NCBI RefSeq assembly: GCF_964020115.1
Contig: NZ_OZ026542.1
Location: 2,249,436-2,313,435, forward strand
Source: Candidatus Regiella endosymbiont of Tuberolachnus salignus
Lineage (GTDB): Bacteria; Pseudomonadota; Gammaproteobacteria; Enterobacterales; Enterobacteriaceae
Direction: 5' to 3'
Length of the DNA: 64,000 nt
A model generated the notes under the pieces. The model was given only the letters and a program-made list of their open reading frames with translations, ran no database searches and was not told the origin of the DNA. Made by a program: the position numbers and the translations under genes. Of this stretch, positions 26,136 to 37,134 are shown one piece after another. Each line of letters starts with the position of its first letter. Position 1 is the stretch's first letter.

Positions 26136-29100
26136 ATGCAAGGTTATGGCTACACCCGCGGGATACAGGATCTGATTAACTATAACCGGCTGCTCAATCG
26201 CACTGATTTGACCCAGGAAGAAAAGCGGGATTTACGCTTTGAACGCAATTTCGCTATCGCCTCACTGACATCTAACTTTTTGATTGATGGTAGCCAATAC
26301 GGCCTGGCTAAATTGGGGGGCTATCTGGCGCGTACAGGACCTACGCCGGTTATCGAGATTGCACAATGTGGCCTCAGACCCTTTGCGCCTTTTCTTGCTA
26401 GCAGGCTGGGCGCGAGTCGGGCAACCGTGGGACTGGAGATATTAGGCTCTCGCCTCGGGCAGATTAGCTTCAATGCGGGGAGCAAATTCGCCAGAATGGG
26501 CGCGCCTGCGTTAGGTGTATTGGCGAGCGGCTTTGACATTTACAATGCTTACCGATCATTTTCCCAATTGGCGCAGACCACTGATCCCGAAATTCGGCAA
26601 GATCTGATGGTGAATGGCTCACTTTCGGTGCTGGGAGCGGCGGTTGGCATCGGGGTGAATATTGCCTTTGCCATTGGCGGAACCGCCGCTGTGGTTGCAG
26701 GCCCCTTGGGTCTTGCGCTGGGCGCGGCGATTATCGCCAGTGCTCAAATTTATTCCGCCGTGCGCCAGATTGAAGCCATCAAGCGACATATCACACTGAC
26801 GACCATTGAAAGCTGGGAGAATGGTTGGCGGCTATTTTTAGGGGAAAATTTGACACCCGAGGTGCAGAGACGGTGGACAGAACAGGTAGAGAAGCCAGCA
26901 ATACGTCAAGAATATGACAAGTTATTAGAAAAATATGCGGATACATTGCTGAAACAAGCTTCTCCCTTACAACGGCTCGAGAGTTACTATTACAGTCGGG
27001 GTGATTTCCATCTGAAGGAATACGTTAAAAGAGAGCTGGATCTTAGCGTGGTAGGTCTTCTACAAAATGCGACACCTTATTATTTGGTGCTTAATGGCGG
27101 TTTTACGTATAAAGATAGCGTAAGTTTTATCCCAACTCAGCTTTATGGTATCAATGATTTCGTTGATGCCAATGCGCCGCTTTCCCCGGCCAGCACCGTC
27201 AGAAAAGCGGTTTTAGCCCATCCTCCACAGGAGGCGCTCGCTGACAGTGAAGAGATGGTGGCTCTGTTTGATCTCGGTGACGGTGACGATATCGCTATCG
27301 GTCATCGCAACAAAAGAAATAGTTTTAATATTAATATCGGCGCGGGGAGAAAAAATTATACCGGCGGCCGATTATCGGATATTTTCTATCTGGACTGCAC
27401 GGCGATGCCTGCTAATCCGAGTCGACTGGATGGCGGCAGTGCATTAGCCAGCGATTCAAATGCCCCCTTTTCTCCGACAAAAGAGCACGACACGCTGGTT
27501 GCCCGTGGCAAACCGCTGGCCGCTTACGGTTATCTCATCGATCTTAAACGGGGTGAGATCCGCTATCGAGGCATAACAGGTCTGGTCGCTGAGGTTTTTA
27601 ATATTGAGCATGTTATCGGACATCGTGAAACCCATGATGTGCTGATAGGAAATGAGGATAACAATCAGCTTGATGGTCAAGGAGGGGAAGACAAGCTGTT
27701 TGGCCTGGGAGGAGATGATGTATTGACATTGGCGGCAGGGGAGGCCAATGGCGGCACTGGCATAGATACTTACTGTATTTTGCAAAATTCACAAGAAAAA
27801 GACGTCGAAATCTCATTAAGTGACAGTGAATTGGCAGGAGAAGTGAGTAATATCATGCTCAGTCATCATGTCGATCAGATAGAATCTATTCGTATCATTT
27901 CAGGGGGCGATGGAGATGAGAGATACCCGGTAAAGGTCGCGATCAGGCTGCGCAATAACAATGGCACACACACCACGCTGTTATTAAAGGACGCTTACCA
28001 GCGTAATAATGAAAACAGCAAATATCTCACCTTAGCTAACCGCTACCTGCTGTCAACCCGTGACGGGGTATTATTGCTCTCGGGATGGCCAGACAGTATC
28101 GCGCAAGATGATGAGGGCAATGGGTCGTTTTCGCCGATTTTTAACGCGCAATACAGCATTGCACATGATCACCGAGCCAGCAGCCTGAATTTCTTTAAGG
28201 CTCCGCAACCGGCAGATAGCCCTATTCGCTTGGCGCAGAATAATGGCCAGGGAAAAATTACGGTCGCGGGTGCCACACTATCGCTGCCGACCTTTATGCA
28301 ATTGGTGGCGGAAGATACGCCTTTTAATGATTATTTGGTGGGCGACAATGCCAATAATCAGTTACATAGCCGCCGGGGAAATGACCAGTTGCAGGGAAAA
28401 GGCGGTACTGATAGCTACATTATCCATCTTGACGAAAACCAAGGTGACACGCCCAGAATGATCTGGATCGATAATGAGGATCCTCACCCCAATCCCCAGT
28501 CAGATTGGTTGATCTTGCCGGTAGCGATTGAGCAAATCAGTAAAATCAGCCAGGTAGGTAACGATATTGTGTTAAGTCACGCCAGCCCGGCCTTGGGTCA
28601 ATTTAAAATTGGTCTGCGCAACTTTATGCTCGACGCGCGTTACCGTCATATCACGGTGGTGGATAAACGGGGGGGTTCCTACACTTTGGATGTGGATGAA
28701 CAGGGTCAGGCTTATCTTGGTCAGAAACAAAGTGAAATTCAGGCAACGGAGCGCGATGACAGTATTCTGTTATCGGGCGCCATCATCCTGGCAGAAGGGA
28801 GTTTCCATGCACTGGCCGGTGACGACACGGTTTTTGATAGCAGCGAATGTGATCGCAGGTTATATGGCGATGCGGGCAACGATATATTAATAGCCAGTCG
28901 ATCAGGCAGAAAAACCCTCGAAGGAGGGGAAGGCGATGATCAACTGTTTAGTGATGTCGGAAACGATATTCTGCTAGGCGGTACCGGCAATGATCAGCTG
29001 ATGGGCGGTGAAGGGGATGATACCTATCGTTATGGCCAGGGGGATGGTGATGATCTGATTAATGATGCAGGCGGCCATGATACTTTGCTCTTTGATGAAG

Positions 29101-29390
29101 GGATAACCCACAATGATTTGCGGTTTAAAAGAGCAGGAAACGACTTGCAAATTACATTCCTTGCCAAGGATACCGACAGGATAACCGTTAAGCACTACTT
29201 CAAATCATCTGCTTTTCAAATTGAGAAAATAAAGATGGGCAGAGATGAAATGCGCGGTGATGATATCGCGCGATTAGTGCAGATGATCCCTTCATTCCCT
29301 TCGTCTGAACGGGAAGCTACGTCATCTGTGAATCCGAGTCTATTCACCCGTGACCCAAATTTAGCAGCAAATCCGTTGTCATCACATTAA
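26136..29390 (+). CDS. RTX-family toxin-like protein, 5'-truncated by IS21
   Basis: The remaining 1084 residues begin with a region resembling the TcdA/TcdB-type pore-forming domain (Y-G-Y-T-R-G-I-Q-D-L-I-N, then hydrophobic A-A-V-G-I-G-V-N-I-A-F-A-I-G-G around residues 165-215). Two blocks of calcium-binding nonapeptides follow, near 500-545 (G-G-E-D-K-L-F-G-L-G-G-D-D) and 880-960 (G-G-T-G-N-D-Q-L-M-G-G-E-G-D-D). The C-terminus is non-repetitive. The IS21 end lies 5 bp before the first Met, so an N-terminal, perhaps large effector-bearing, part is missing. RTX proteins are exported by type I secretion; no type I genes are in the window. Confidence 0.8.
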   Translation: MQGYGYTRGIQDLINYNRLLNRTDLTQEEKRDLRFERNFAIASLTSNFLIDGSQYGLAKLGGYLARTGPTPVIEIAQCGLRPFAPFLASRLGASRATVGLEILGSRLGQISFNAGSKFARMGAPALGVLASGFDIYNAYRSFSQLAQTTDPEIRQDLMVNGSLSVLGAAVGIGVNIAFAIGGTAAVVAGPLGLALGAAIIASAQIYSAVRQIEAIKRHITLTTIESWENGWRLFLGENLTPEVQRRWTEQVEKPAIRQEYDKLLEKYADTLLKQASPLQRLESYYYSRGDFHLKEYVKRELDLSVVGLLQNATPYYLVLNGGFTYKDSVSFIPTQLYGINDFVDANAPLSPASTVRKAVLAHPPQEALADSEEMVALFDLGDGDDIAIGHRNKRNSFNINIGAGRKNYTGGRLSDIFYLDCTAMPANPSRLDGGSALASDSNAPFSPTKEHDTLVARGKPLAAYGYLIDLKRGEIRYRGITGLVAEVFNIEHVIGHRETHDVLIGNEDNNQLDGQGGEDKLFGLGGDDVLTLAAGEANGGTGIDTYCILQNSQEKDVEISLSDSELAGEVSNIMLSHHVDQIESIRIISGGDGDERYPVKVAIRLRNNNGTHTTLLLKDAYQRNNENSKYLTLANRYLLSTRDGVLLLSGWPDSIAQDDEGNGSFSPIFNAQYSIAHDHRASSLNFFKAPQPADSPIRLAQNNGQGKITVAGATLSLPTFMQLVAEDTPFNDYLVGDNANNQLHSRRGNDQLQGKGGTDSYIIHLDENQGDTPRMIWIDNEDPHPNPQSDWLILPVAIEQISKISQVGNDIVLSHASPALGQFKIGLRNFMLDARYRHITVVDKRGGSYTLDVDEQGQAYLGQKQSEIQATERDDSILLSGAIILAEGSFHALAGDDTVFDSSECDRRLYGDAGNDILIASRSGRKTLEGGEGDDQLFSDVGNDILLGGTGNDQLMGGEGDDTYRYGQGDGDDLINDAGGHDTLLFDEGITHNDLRFKRAGNDLQITFLAKDTDRITVKHYFKSSAFQIEKIKMGRDEMRGDDIARLVQMIPSFPSSEREATSSVNPSLFTRDPNLAANPLSSH

Positions 29391-29837
29391 TGGATCTAGC
29401 CTGATCCCTCTTGATCTGGGGTTTTGGTTACTTTACTTAATCCAAACCCCAAGGATTCATTAAGATCAATGATATCTGATAGTTGTTTAACTGCACTTTT
29501 TGTGCCGTCTCAAATAGTATACCATTTGATTATCTTGTAAAAGACCTATCAAAAGTACTGTCATAACTACTTAATCAAAACATCCAAAGAGATTTGATAG
29601 TTAGGTAGGCACTCGGGGATGATCAGTCTCAACGTAAAAGATTTTTTTCCCAAACGGAGCCCTTGTATAATAAGAAAAATTTAATAAATAGTTGCGTAAA
29701 TAATTCAATCCATACCGAAAATAATTCACATAATTCCAGTGAATGCTGAAAAAAACGTTTTTTGAAAGTGTTATGCTTGATTTTTTTATATAGTCATACG
29801 ATTAATTCAATCCATTAATCAAAATATAAATAACATT
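29391..29837. other. intergenic, nothing recognised
   Basis: The 447 bases between the RTX-like gene and the effector-like gene are AT-rich towards the right. Short repeats of AATTCA and ATTCCAGTGAATG occur at 29700-29750. I see no gene or terminator of note. The promoter of the downstream gene probably lies in the last 100 bases. Confidence 0.45.
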
Positions 29838-31592
29838 ATGTCTTCTGTTTTTTCTTCAGCTTCTAGCAAAGTAACCAGTAATATTTATAGCCAGATAAAT
29901 ACAGCTAATAAAATAAATCAATCTAATCTGAGTCAATGTGAATCAGCACAGAACAGCACAGCACGAGTAACAGAAACTTATAGTAAGCAAAATAATTGCC
30001 CAGATATTCCTTATTATCATGAGCTGAAAAAAAAATTAGTTGAATCTAAGATAAGTGACTACTTCCATAATACCAAACAATCCCATTTTTATCAGTTCTT
30101 AATGCGCTCCTTCTCTCTTAAAGGACAGCTCGCTTTTATTAATCCTGAAACATTATCGAACATCTATTCAATAGATATATTCCGAGTATCAAAAGAAAAA
30201 ATTTTGATTAGAGCAACTTACGATCATTGCTTTGGTGAAGAGTTCGGTGAATTGATAAATTTTAATGAATTTCAGCAAGTTGTGATTGCTGAAATCAATG
30301 GTGACATAAAACAGGAAGGTATTATTGCTGATGCGCCTGAACAGGTCTCATTAATAAAGAAACAGGAACAATTAAAACAATTTATCACCGATAAAATAAC
30401 ACAGTTAACTCCGCAAAACGGTTCATGGGTTGAACTCAATGATAAAATGCAGCTCAATAATCTCATCGAGCTGACTGCCGCTGCTCCTAGTATTTTGGGC
30501 ACTCAGATGCTTGCTGGATGTGGAAAATTTATTAATTTACCTAATTTAAATGGAAGGAAAGTTTATTTCTGTCAAACTTCTTCATCTCAGTATAAATTCA
30601 AAATAGCAAGTAGCGCAGAGAATACGAGTCCTGAAAACAACAGTAGAAATTTTACTTTCCAGGAGTTGGAAGCACATCTAAGAAAAAAAGAAGCAATGGA
30701 GAAAAATGTAAAAAAAACCTACGCTGAAACTTCATCTTCTAACTATTCAATTACAATAATAAGTAACATAAAAAGCAAAATTCCTGATGGAACCAGCAAC
30801 TCGCCAGCAATATTAACATCTGTTACATCAAGCTTAGAGCAAAAAAAAGAAGAATCTAGCCGAATTAATAAATTTTTAGTAAAAAAAGGTATCACTGATA
30901 GTTCGGCGACTAATGACGGTGAAAAAAAACAAAAATCTCAAGAGATACAGGAAAATTTTTCCAGTATTATTCAAATTTTTAAGAAAAATGTCGATACGCT
31001 GAAAAATAATGGAACCGAATACTTTGCAAGAACCGCATTTGGCCTGGTAAGAAATCGATTTAAAAATATCGGTATAAAATCAGCAAACAAGTATAACTTC
31101 GGCAATGCTGAAAGTGTAGAACGCATGGAACTAGCTAATCTTAAGCTTCCTGATGTTAGAAAAAAAATAAATCAAACAGATAAAGATAAAGGGTCACCGA
31201 ACTATAGGTATGCCTGGGAGATGGCGGTAGGAAATTGTAGTGAAATGGCCGGAATTGCTGCCCAATTAATCAATGCAAGTGGAGGATATGCAAAGCAATA
31301 CAGAGTTGATGATAAGGGAACACATGCGTTTACGTTAGTAGGTATTCCTCCTAATACGGCAACTGACAACGTTCATTTTTCAGATTATGATGGGTGCTGG
31401 GTTGTTGATCCCTGGGCTGGAATCGTCTGTGAAGCGAGTCAATACACACAATGCTTTGAAACCAAAATGAATCAGTGGTCAAAAAAGAATAAAATGATAT
31501 ATGACTATTGCTTAGACTCATGGATAAAAGCTAACAGTGCTGATTGGCTTAAAGCTGTCACCAATGGTCATAAAGTGGCTTTGTTTCAGTAG
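29838..31592 (+). CDS. candidate secreted effector with C-H-D protease-like C-terminus
   Basis: The 584-residue protein has a Ser/Thr/Asn/Gln-rich first 50 residues without a Sec signal, typical of type III substrates. Its C-terminal domain has Cys467 in V-G-N-C-S-E-M-A-G-I-A, His496 in G-T-H-A-F-T-L-V-G and Asp524 in W-V-V-D-P-W-A-G. This is the order of papain-like, transglutaminase-like or SseI/toxin-C3-type domains. The middle (about 300-390) is low-complexity and charged. The gene is AT-rich and stands alone between an RTX toxin fragment and a MITE. The enzymatic class (protease, deamidase or transglutaminase) cannot be decided by eye. Confidence 0.62.
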   Translation: MSSVFSSASSKVTSNIYSQINTANKINQSNLSQCESAQNSTARVTETYSKQNNCPDIPYYHELKKKLVESKISDYFHNTKQSHFYQFLMRSFSLKGQLAFINPETLSNIYSIDIFRVSKEKILIRATYDHCFGEEFGELINFNEFQQVVIAEINGDIKQEGIIADAPEQVSLIKKQEQLKQFITDKITQLTPQNGSWVELNDKMQLNNLIELTAAAPSILGTQMLAGCGKFINLPNLNGRKVYFCQTSSSQYKFKIASSAENTSPENNSRNFTFQELEAHLRKKEAMEKNVKKTYAETSSSNYSITIISNIKSKIPDGTSNSPAILTSVTSSLEQKKEESSRINKFLVKKGITDSSATNDGEKKQKSQEIQENFSSIIQIFKKNVDTLKNNGTEYFARTAFGLVRNRFKNIGIKSANKYNFGNAESVERMELANLKLPDVRKKINQTDKDKGSPNYRYAWEMAVGNCSEMAGIAAQLINASGGYAKQYRVDDKGTHAFTLVGIPPNTATDNVHFSDYDGCWVVDPWAGIVCEASQYTQCFETKMNQWSKKNKMIYDYCLDSWIKANSADWLKAVTNGHKVALFQ

Positions 31593-31645
31593 GAGAGCAT
31601 AAAAAAGTGTGGGGCAATCCTAAGCAGCTAATCCAGTACTTTCAT

Positions 31646-31955
31646 GGCCTAGCGCTCCGGAACTCACGCCCTGACGCAAAAATCTAAAAATCACTGATTT
31701 TTTCTACAAATTCCCTTTTCGTTTGGTATTTTTTTATTCGAACATCTTCTAGTTCCTACTTATAATTCGTGGTTGATATTACTATCCAATTTGAGTAGAT
31801 TTCAACGACAACTTTAAGTGAATATGGCCTTTTTAGTTCCGACTCTGGCTATTCTAGGAACTGACTGAATGAATAAAATATGAAGAAATAAACTTTATAA
31901 AAACAAAGCTATTTTTAATTTTTGCGTCAGGGCGCGAGTTCCGGAGCGCTAGGCC
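31646..31955. repeat. 310-bp MITE, copy 1
   Basis: The element has about 38-bp terminal inverted repeats, GGCCTAGCGCTCCGGAACTC at the left and its complement at the right, each followed internally by GCCCTGACGCAAAAAT. The AT-rich interior has no reading frame. An inverted copy of identical length lies at 62791-63100. Single ends lie at 15226 and 20893. It is a non-autonomous element; no transposase with matching ends is in the window. Confidence 0.85.
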
Positions 31956-32112
31956 TTGTTGCCACTTTACTGCGCCTTAAACAAGTTACATGATTAGTCA
32001 TGGATTATTATTCAATAATGAATTATTCATAAAAAATAATAAATATAAAGCTGCAGGATGGTATCAACTAATATCAATATAGATATACATCTATTTCTAT
32101 AGTGAGAACAGC

Positions 32113-32583
32113 ATGAACATGCTTAGGATATTGTTTTGTGAATGTATGACTGGAAAAATACAGAGGCTAAATTTTTTACTTTACAACATGTTTTCAATAG
32201 CACTTTCATTTTTTCTCTCGTTTATTATTTCTTTTACTATTTCGTTTATTATTTCATTTATGAATGTTGGAAATTTTCATGATGCACCCACAATTTTTTT
32301 ATTTTCAGAGATGACGACGTCAAGCCTCACAGGTATTACTTCTGCATTCTCCAGTATATTAGTTATATTGCTTTATTTTTTCTCTCTATTAAATATAACA
32401 GCAAAGAGATTTAGAGATATCGGTTTACCTGGCTGGACGACGGCTATTCTGTCTTTTTTTCCTGGTGTTATGGCAGCGATTTTAGATAATTCTATTTTAT
32501 CTATATTTTTTACTTGCATTAGTGTCATCATTATCTTTCTGCCATTTATAGTACCGACAAATTTATTTTCCAATAAAGAATAA
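32113..32583 (+). CDS. DUF805-family membrane protein
   Basis: The 156-residue protein has three to four membrane segments and the DUF805 signature: an early G-K-I-Q-R-L-N-F-L-L-Y (usual form G-R-x-x-R-x-x-F-W) and, after the second hydrophobic block, A-K-R-F-R-D-I-G-L-P-G-W. The inner-membrane family, typified by E. coli YhaH, has no firm function. It lies alone in an AT-rich stretch. Confidence 0.75.
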   Translation: MNMLRILFCECMTGKIQRLNFLLYNMFSIALSFFLSFIISFTISFIISFMNVGNFHDAPTIFLFSEMTTSSLTGITSAFSSILVILLYFFSLLNITAKRFRDIGLPGWTTAILSFFPGVMAAILDNSILSIFFTCISVIIIFLPFIVPTNLFSNKE

Positions 32584-32804
32584 CTCAAAGCAATTTCCTG
32601 TGCTCTGAATTATTTTCTATAATAGGCCACTCGAAACCGCAACGAATATCGACATTTGATGGGTTCACTTGCGGTCAAAAATAAAGAGCAAAACATTATC
32701 TCTAGCTTTTGTTATAAAAATAGATTGAGCAACGTTTCTATCCGCCTTGAATTATAGTTTAATGATAAAAATTAATAAAAGATAATAAATAATTAGGATC
32801 AGGT

Positions 32805-32955
32805 TATTTCCGTACGAAATATATGTACGAATTATATCATAGGTACGAAATTAATTATCCTTACTTTTGTACATTGTTGACCGTGGGTGTCCGAAACCGG
32901 TCGGTTTCGAATCGATACTGTATTCAAATTAGATTTGAATAACAAACCATAAAAC
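32805..32955. repeat. GTACGAA direct repeats and two perfect palindromes
   Basis: Three GTACGAA units lie at about 32812, 32825 and 32842. They are followed by CGAAACCGGTCGGTTTCG near 32891-32908 and ATTCAAATTAGATTTGAAT near 32932-32950, both perfect inverted repeats. All fall in the gene-free stretch 32584-33096. This density of symmetric sites suggests an operator cluster, a site for a site-specific DNA protein or an old element end. No known site was recognised. Confidence 0.45.
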
Positions 32956-33060
32956 CTAAGCCTGACAAGGGATAAACGCCCTTTTTAAAAATGAAACTGG
33001 TCAATTACATGTGTATCCTGACTTGCTCCCGATATAAATACAACAACATCTGCATTTAAC

Positions 33061-33089
33061 TTGATATATTATCGTTTATAAACGACAAT
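33061..33089 (+). promoter_or_regulatory. promoter and operator of RelE/HigA-type module
   Basis: TTGATA (33061-33066) and GACAAT (33084-33089) are spaced by 17 bp. The perfect palindrome TCGTTTATAAACGA (33072-33085) fills the spacer, a typical autorepression site. The predicted transcription start would fall at or next to the ATG at 33097, which also lacks a ribosome-binding site, so the message may be leaderless. Confidence 0.6.
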
Positions 33090-33096
33090 GTAAGAT

Positions 33097-33420
33097 ATGA
33101 ATGAAATACGACACTACATCGATAACAATGGAAACGACCCTTTTGATGAGTGGCGTGAGCAGATACGCGACACCAAGGCTAGGATTGCTATTGACCGACG
33201 TATCATGCGTGTAGAGCTAGGCAATTTCGGCGACCACAAGCTTTTACGTGAAGGCGTCTGGGAGTTACGCATCGATATTGGTCCTGGCTATCGAGTCTAT
33301 TACGCTAAAGCTGGCTTGACGATAGTTCTGCTGCTCTGCGGTGGAGACAAACGCAAGCAGGATGCAGACATAACCCGCGCATGTGAATATTGGCGCGAAT
33401 GGAAAAGCAAGAGCGGATAG
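33097..33420 (+). CDS. RelE/ParE-superfamily toxin (Gp49-like addiction-module killer)
   Basis: The 107-residue protein matches the small RelE-superfamily killer proteins: D-P-F-D-E-W near residue 14, R-I-D-R-R-I-M-R-V-E-L-G-N-F-G-D, W-E-L-R-I-D-I-G-P-G-Y-R-V-Y-Y and L-L-L-C-G-G-D-K-R-K-Q. Such toxins usually cleave mRNA at ribosomes. It is followed after 12 bp by its antitoxin, the reversed toxin-first order typical of this subfamily. Confidence 0.88.
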   Translation: MNEIRHYIDNNGNDPFDEWREQIRDTKARIAIDRRIMRVELGNFGDHKLLREGVWELRIDIGPGYRVYYAKAGLTIVLLLCGGDKRKQDADITRACEYWREWKSKSG

Positions 33421-33432
33421 GAGAATGGGCTA

Positions 33433-33732
33433 ATGAAAGACAGATCACACGACGATGCAATGGCCGAAATATTCCGTAAAGACCCTGCTTATGCAGCTGA
33501 GCTGCTTAATGACATCCTCGAAGACGGTGAACAAGCCGAATTACTGGTTGCTATGCGCCAGATGGCTAAAGCTTTCGGTGGTGTTCGCCGGGTGGCAAAG
33601 GAGGCTGAGTTGAATTCAAACCAGCTCTATCGCACTTTATCTGCGAGGGGTAATCCAGAAATCAGAAGTTTAAACGCGATTTTACGTGTTATGGGCTTGC
33701 GTCTTGCTGTTCAACCTATCACTACTAATTAA
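33433..33732 (+). CDS. antitoxin of RelE/HigA-type module
   Basis: The 99-residue protein belongs to the addiction-module antidote family with a lambda-repressor-like helix-turn-helix: A-F-G-G-V-R-R-V-A-K-E-A-E-L-N-S-N-Q-L-Y around residues 49-68 and S-L-N-A-I-L-R-V-M-G-L-R-L near the end. It lies 12 bp after its toxin, and its complex likely represses the palindromic promoter upstream. Confidence 0.87.
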   Translation: MKDRSHDDAMAEIFRKDPAYAAELLNDILEDGEQAELLVAMRQMAKAFGGVRRVAKEAELNSNQLYRTLSARGNPEIRSLNAILRVMGLRLAVQPITTN

Positions 33733-34122
33733 ATTAGGCAGTGACCTCTTTGCCGATAGTATTCAATAATCTGGCCTTAAGAGGAGAACATAAAAAAATC
33801 TAGGGCAATCATCCAAATCATTAACCCATTGGGATCTACTCAACCACGACTCGATGAAAACATTCTGCCAGATAGTTGCCGGGAATTTCGATCAAAAATT
33901 CCCTTATTTGCAGTTTATTCTAAATACGTTGTCCAGTCATAAAACACCCGTGTAATTCATCGCTTGTATTTTACATAGTAAGAGGGATATTAACTAAAAC
34001 AGAACGGAATAAACCTGATAATAATATTATTCAATATCGGCAAGCCACTTTTATAATTACTGTCATTGATTAAAATAACCGTAATTTATCAAATTAACGC
34101 TTAGACATTATCAGTGTAAAGA
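33733..34122. other. intergenic, nothing recognised
   Basis: This 390-base stretch between the TA module and a LysR remnant is AT-rich in its right half. No gene, repeat or terminator stands out. Confidence 0.4.
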
Positions 34123-34476
34123 CTACCAAGGCGATAATTTCGTTGATTTACAACTGACAATTTGTTGCGCGATATCAAGACCCGTGAAATGATTTAAAAT
34201 CAGAGAATGACAAGCTTCATCATTAAACGCTAAAATTTTTCGGGCATAATGAAGCAACTGGACGCCGTATTCTGTCAGCCGTTTATTACGGCCATGACGA
34301 ATAAATAATTCTTTACCCATCACTTGTTCTAAACGTTGCATTTGTTGACTTACCGCAGATTGCGTTCGACAAATTGTCTCAGCAGTAGCAGAAAACGTTT
34401 TTCTCTCCGCCACAGCGACAAAAGTTCTAAGTAGCTTAATATCGAGATTTATTATGGGATGATTTGAGTTTATCAT
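34123..34476 (-). pseudogene. LrhA/PecT-like LysR regulator, C-terminally truncated
   Basis: The first 100 residues match LrhA-type regulators closely: [16 protein letters not shown], the helix-turn-helix [16 protein letters not shown], and [11 protein letters not shown]. The effector domain of about 200 residues is absent and the frame ends in unrelated sequence. LrhA controls motility and surface genes in enterobacteria. The fragment could act as a dominant DNA-binding peptide, but decay is more likely. The 360-bp AT-rich gap to IS21 copy B holds nothing else that I recognise. Confidence 0.8.
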
Positions 34477-34924
34477 AACTTATTTTTTCACTTTATAATT
34501 TTATTTAAAGGTTATCTTAGTCTTCAGCTAAAACATGATGACAGGGCGCGCCTCTAAAAAAAGACACGTTATGTCATGTTATTGACTCTGTTCTTATAAA
34601 AAATGATTGCTCTCTATTTTTACTTATATTTTATTTATAATACCTGCCGAAAAATTTAATGATTAAACATGAAAAATATTTTTCCGCTTGATAACATAAA
34701 ATAAATAGATCCATTATTTAATATCGCTCAAACGTATTATTCACTGCTTTTCCTTCTCACGCCGTAAAATAACAACACGCAATGAAATCATTTATACCCA
34801 CAACGCTTCACATTGACGCCAGGCGGCCAATTCCGTTGTCAGCGCTAATGATAAAAGACCGTAAATTGCTAATTTAATTTGTCCACTCAAGCCAGAATGC
34901 AGTTTCCTTTGTGGTGACAAAGCC

Positions 34925-36912
<1,988 letters not shown>

Positions 36913-36986
36913 CAAAAACTGGACATTTTAAAGTAGCAAAAAGTGGTCAATCTAAAGTAGCGTTGACATCCGTAGCGCTAAATAAG

Positions 36987-37134
36987 TCAATAGGCGGGTG
37001 AAAGCACGTCTGCCTCATGCCAAAGGCGAATAAATTCTTGCTGATACCGCATCGCGCGCGTAGGCATATTCCATAGCACTACTACGTTTTCAGCATTGCG
37101 TTTATTCGCGCGGGATGGAAACGGATTTACGTAT
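36987..37134 (-). pseudogene. C-terminal fragment of a PLD-family nuclease
   Basis: About 48 codons read V-N-P-F-P-S-R-A-N-K-R-N-A-E-N-V-V-V-L-W-N and end H-E-A-D-V-L-S-P-A-Y. This resembles the C-terminal end of phospholipase-D-type plasmid nucleases (pKM101 Nuc type), where the second HKD motif is followed by K-R-N-A-E-N. No upstream part exists, because the frame meets a stop within the 3' end of trbC. It is probably a scar left by a rearrangement beside trbC. Confidence 0.5.
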
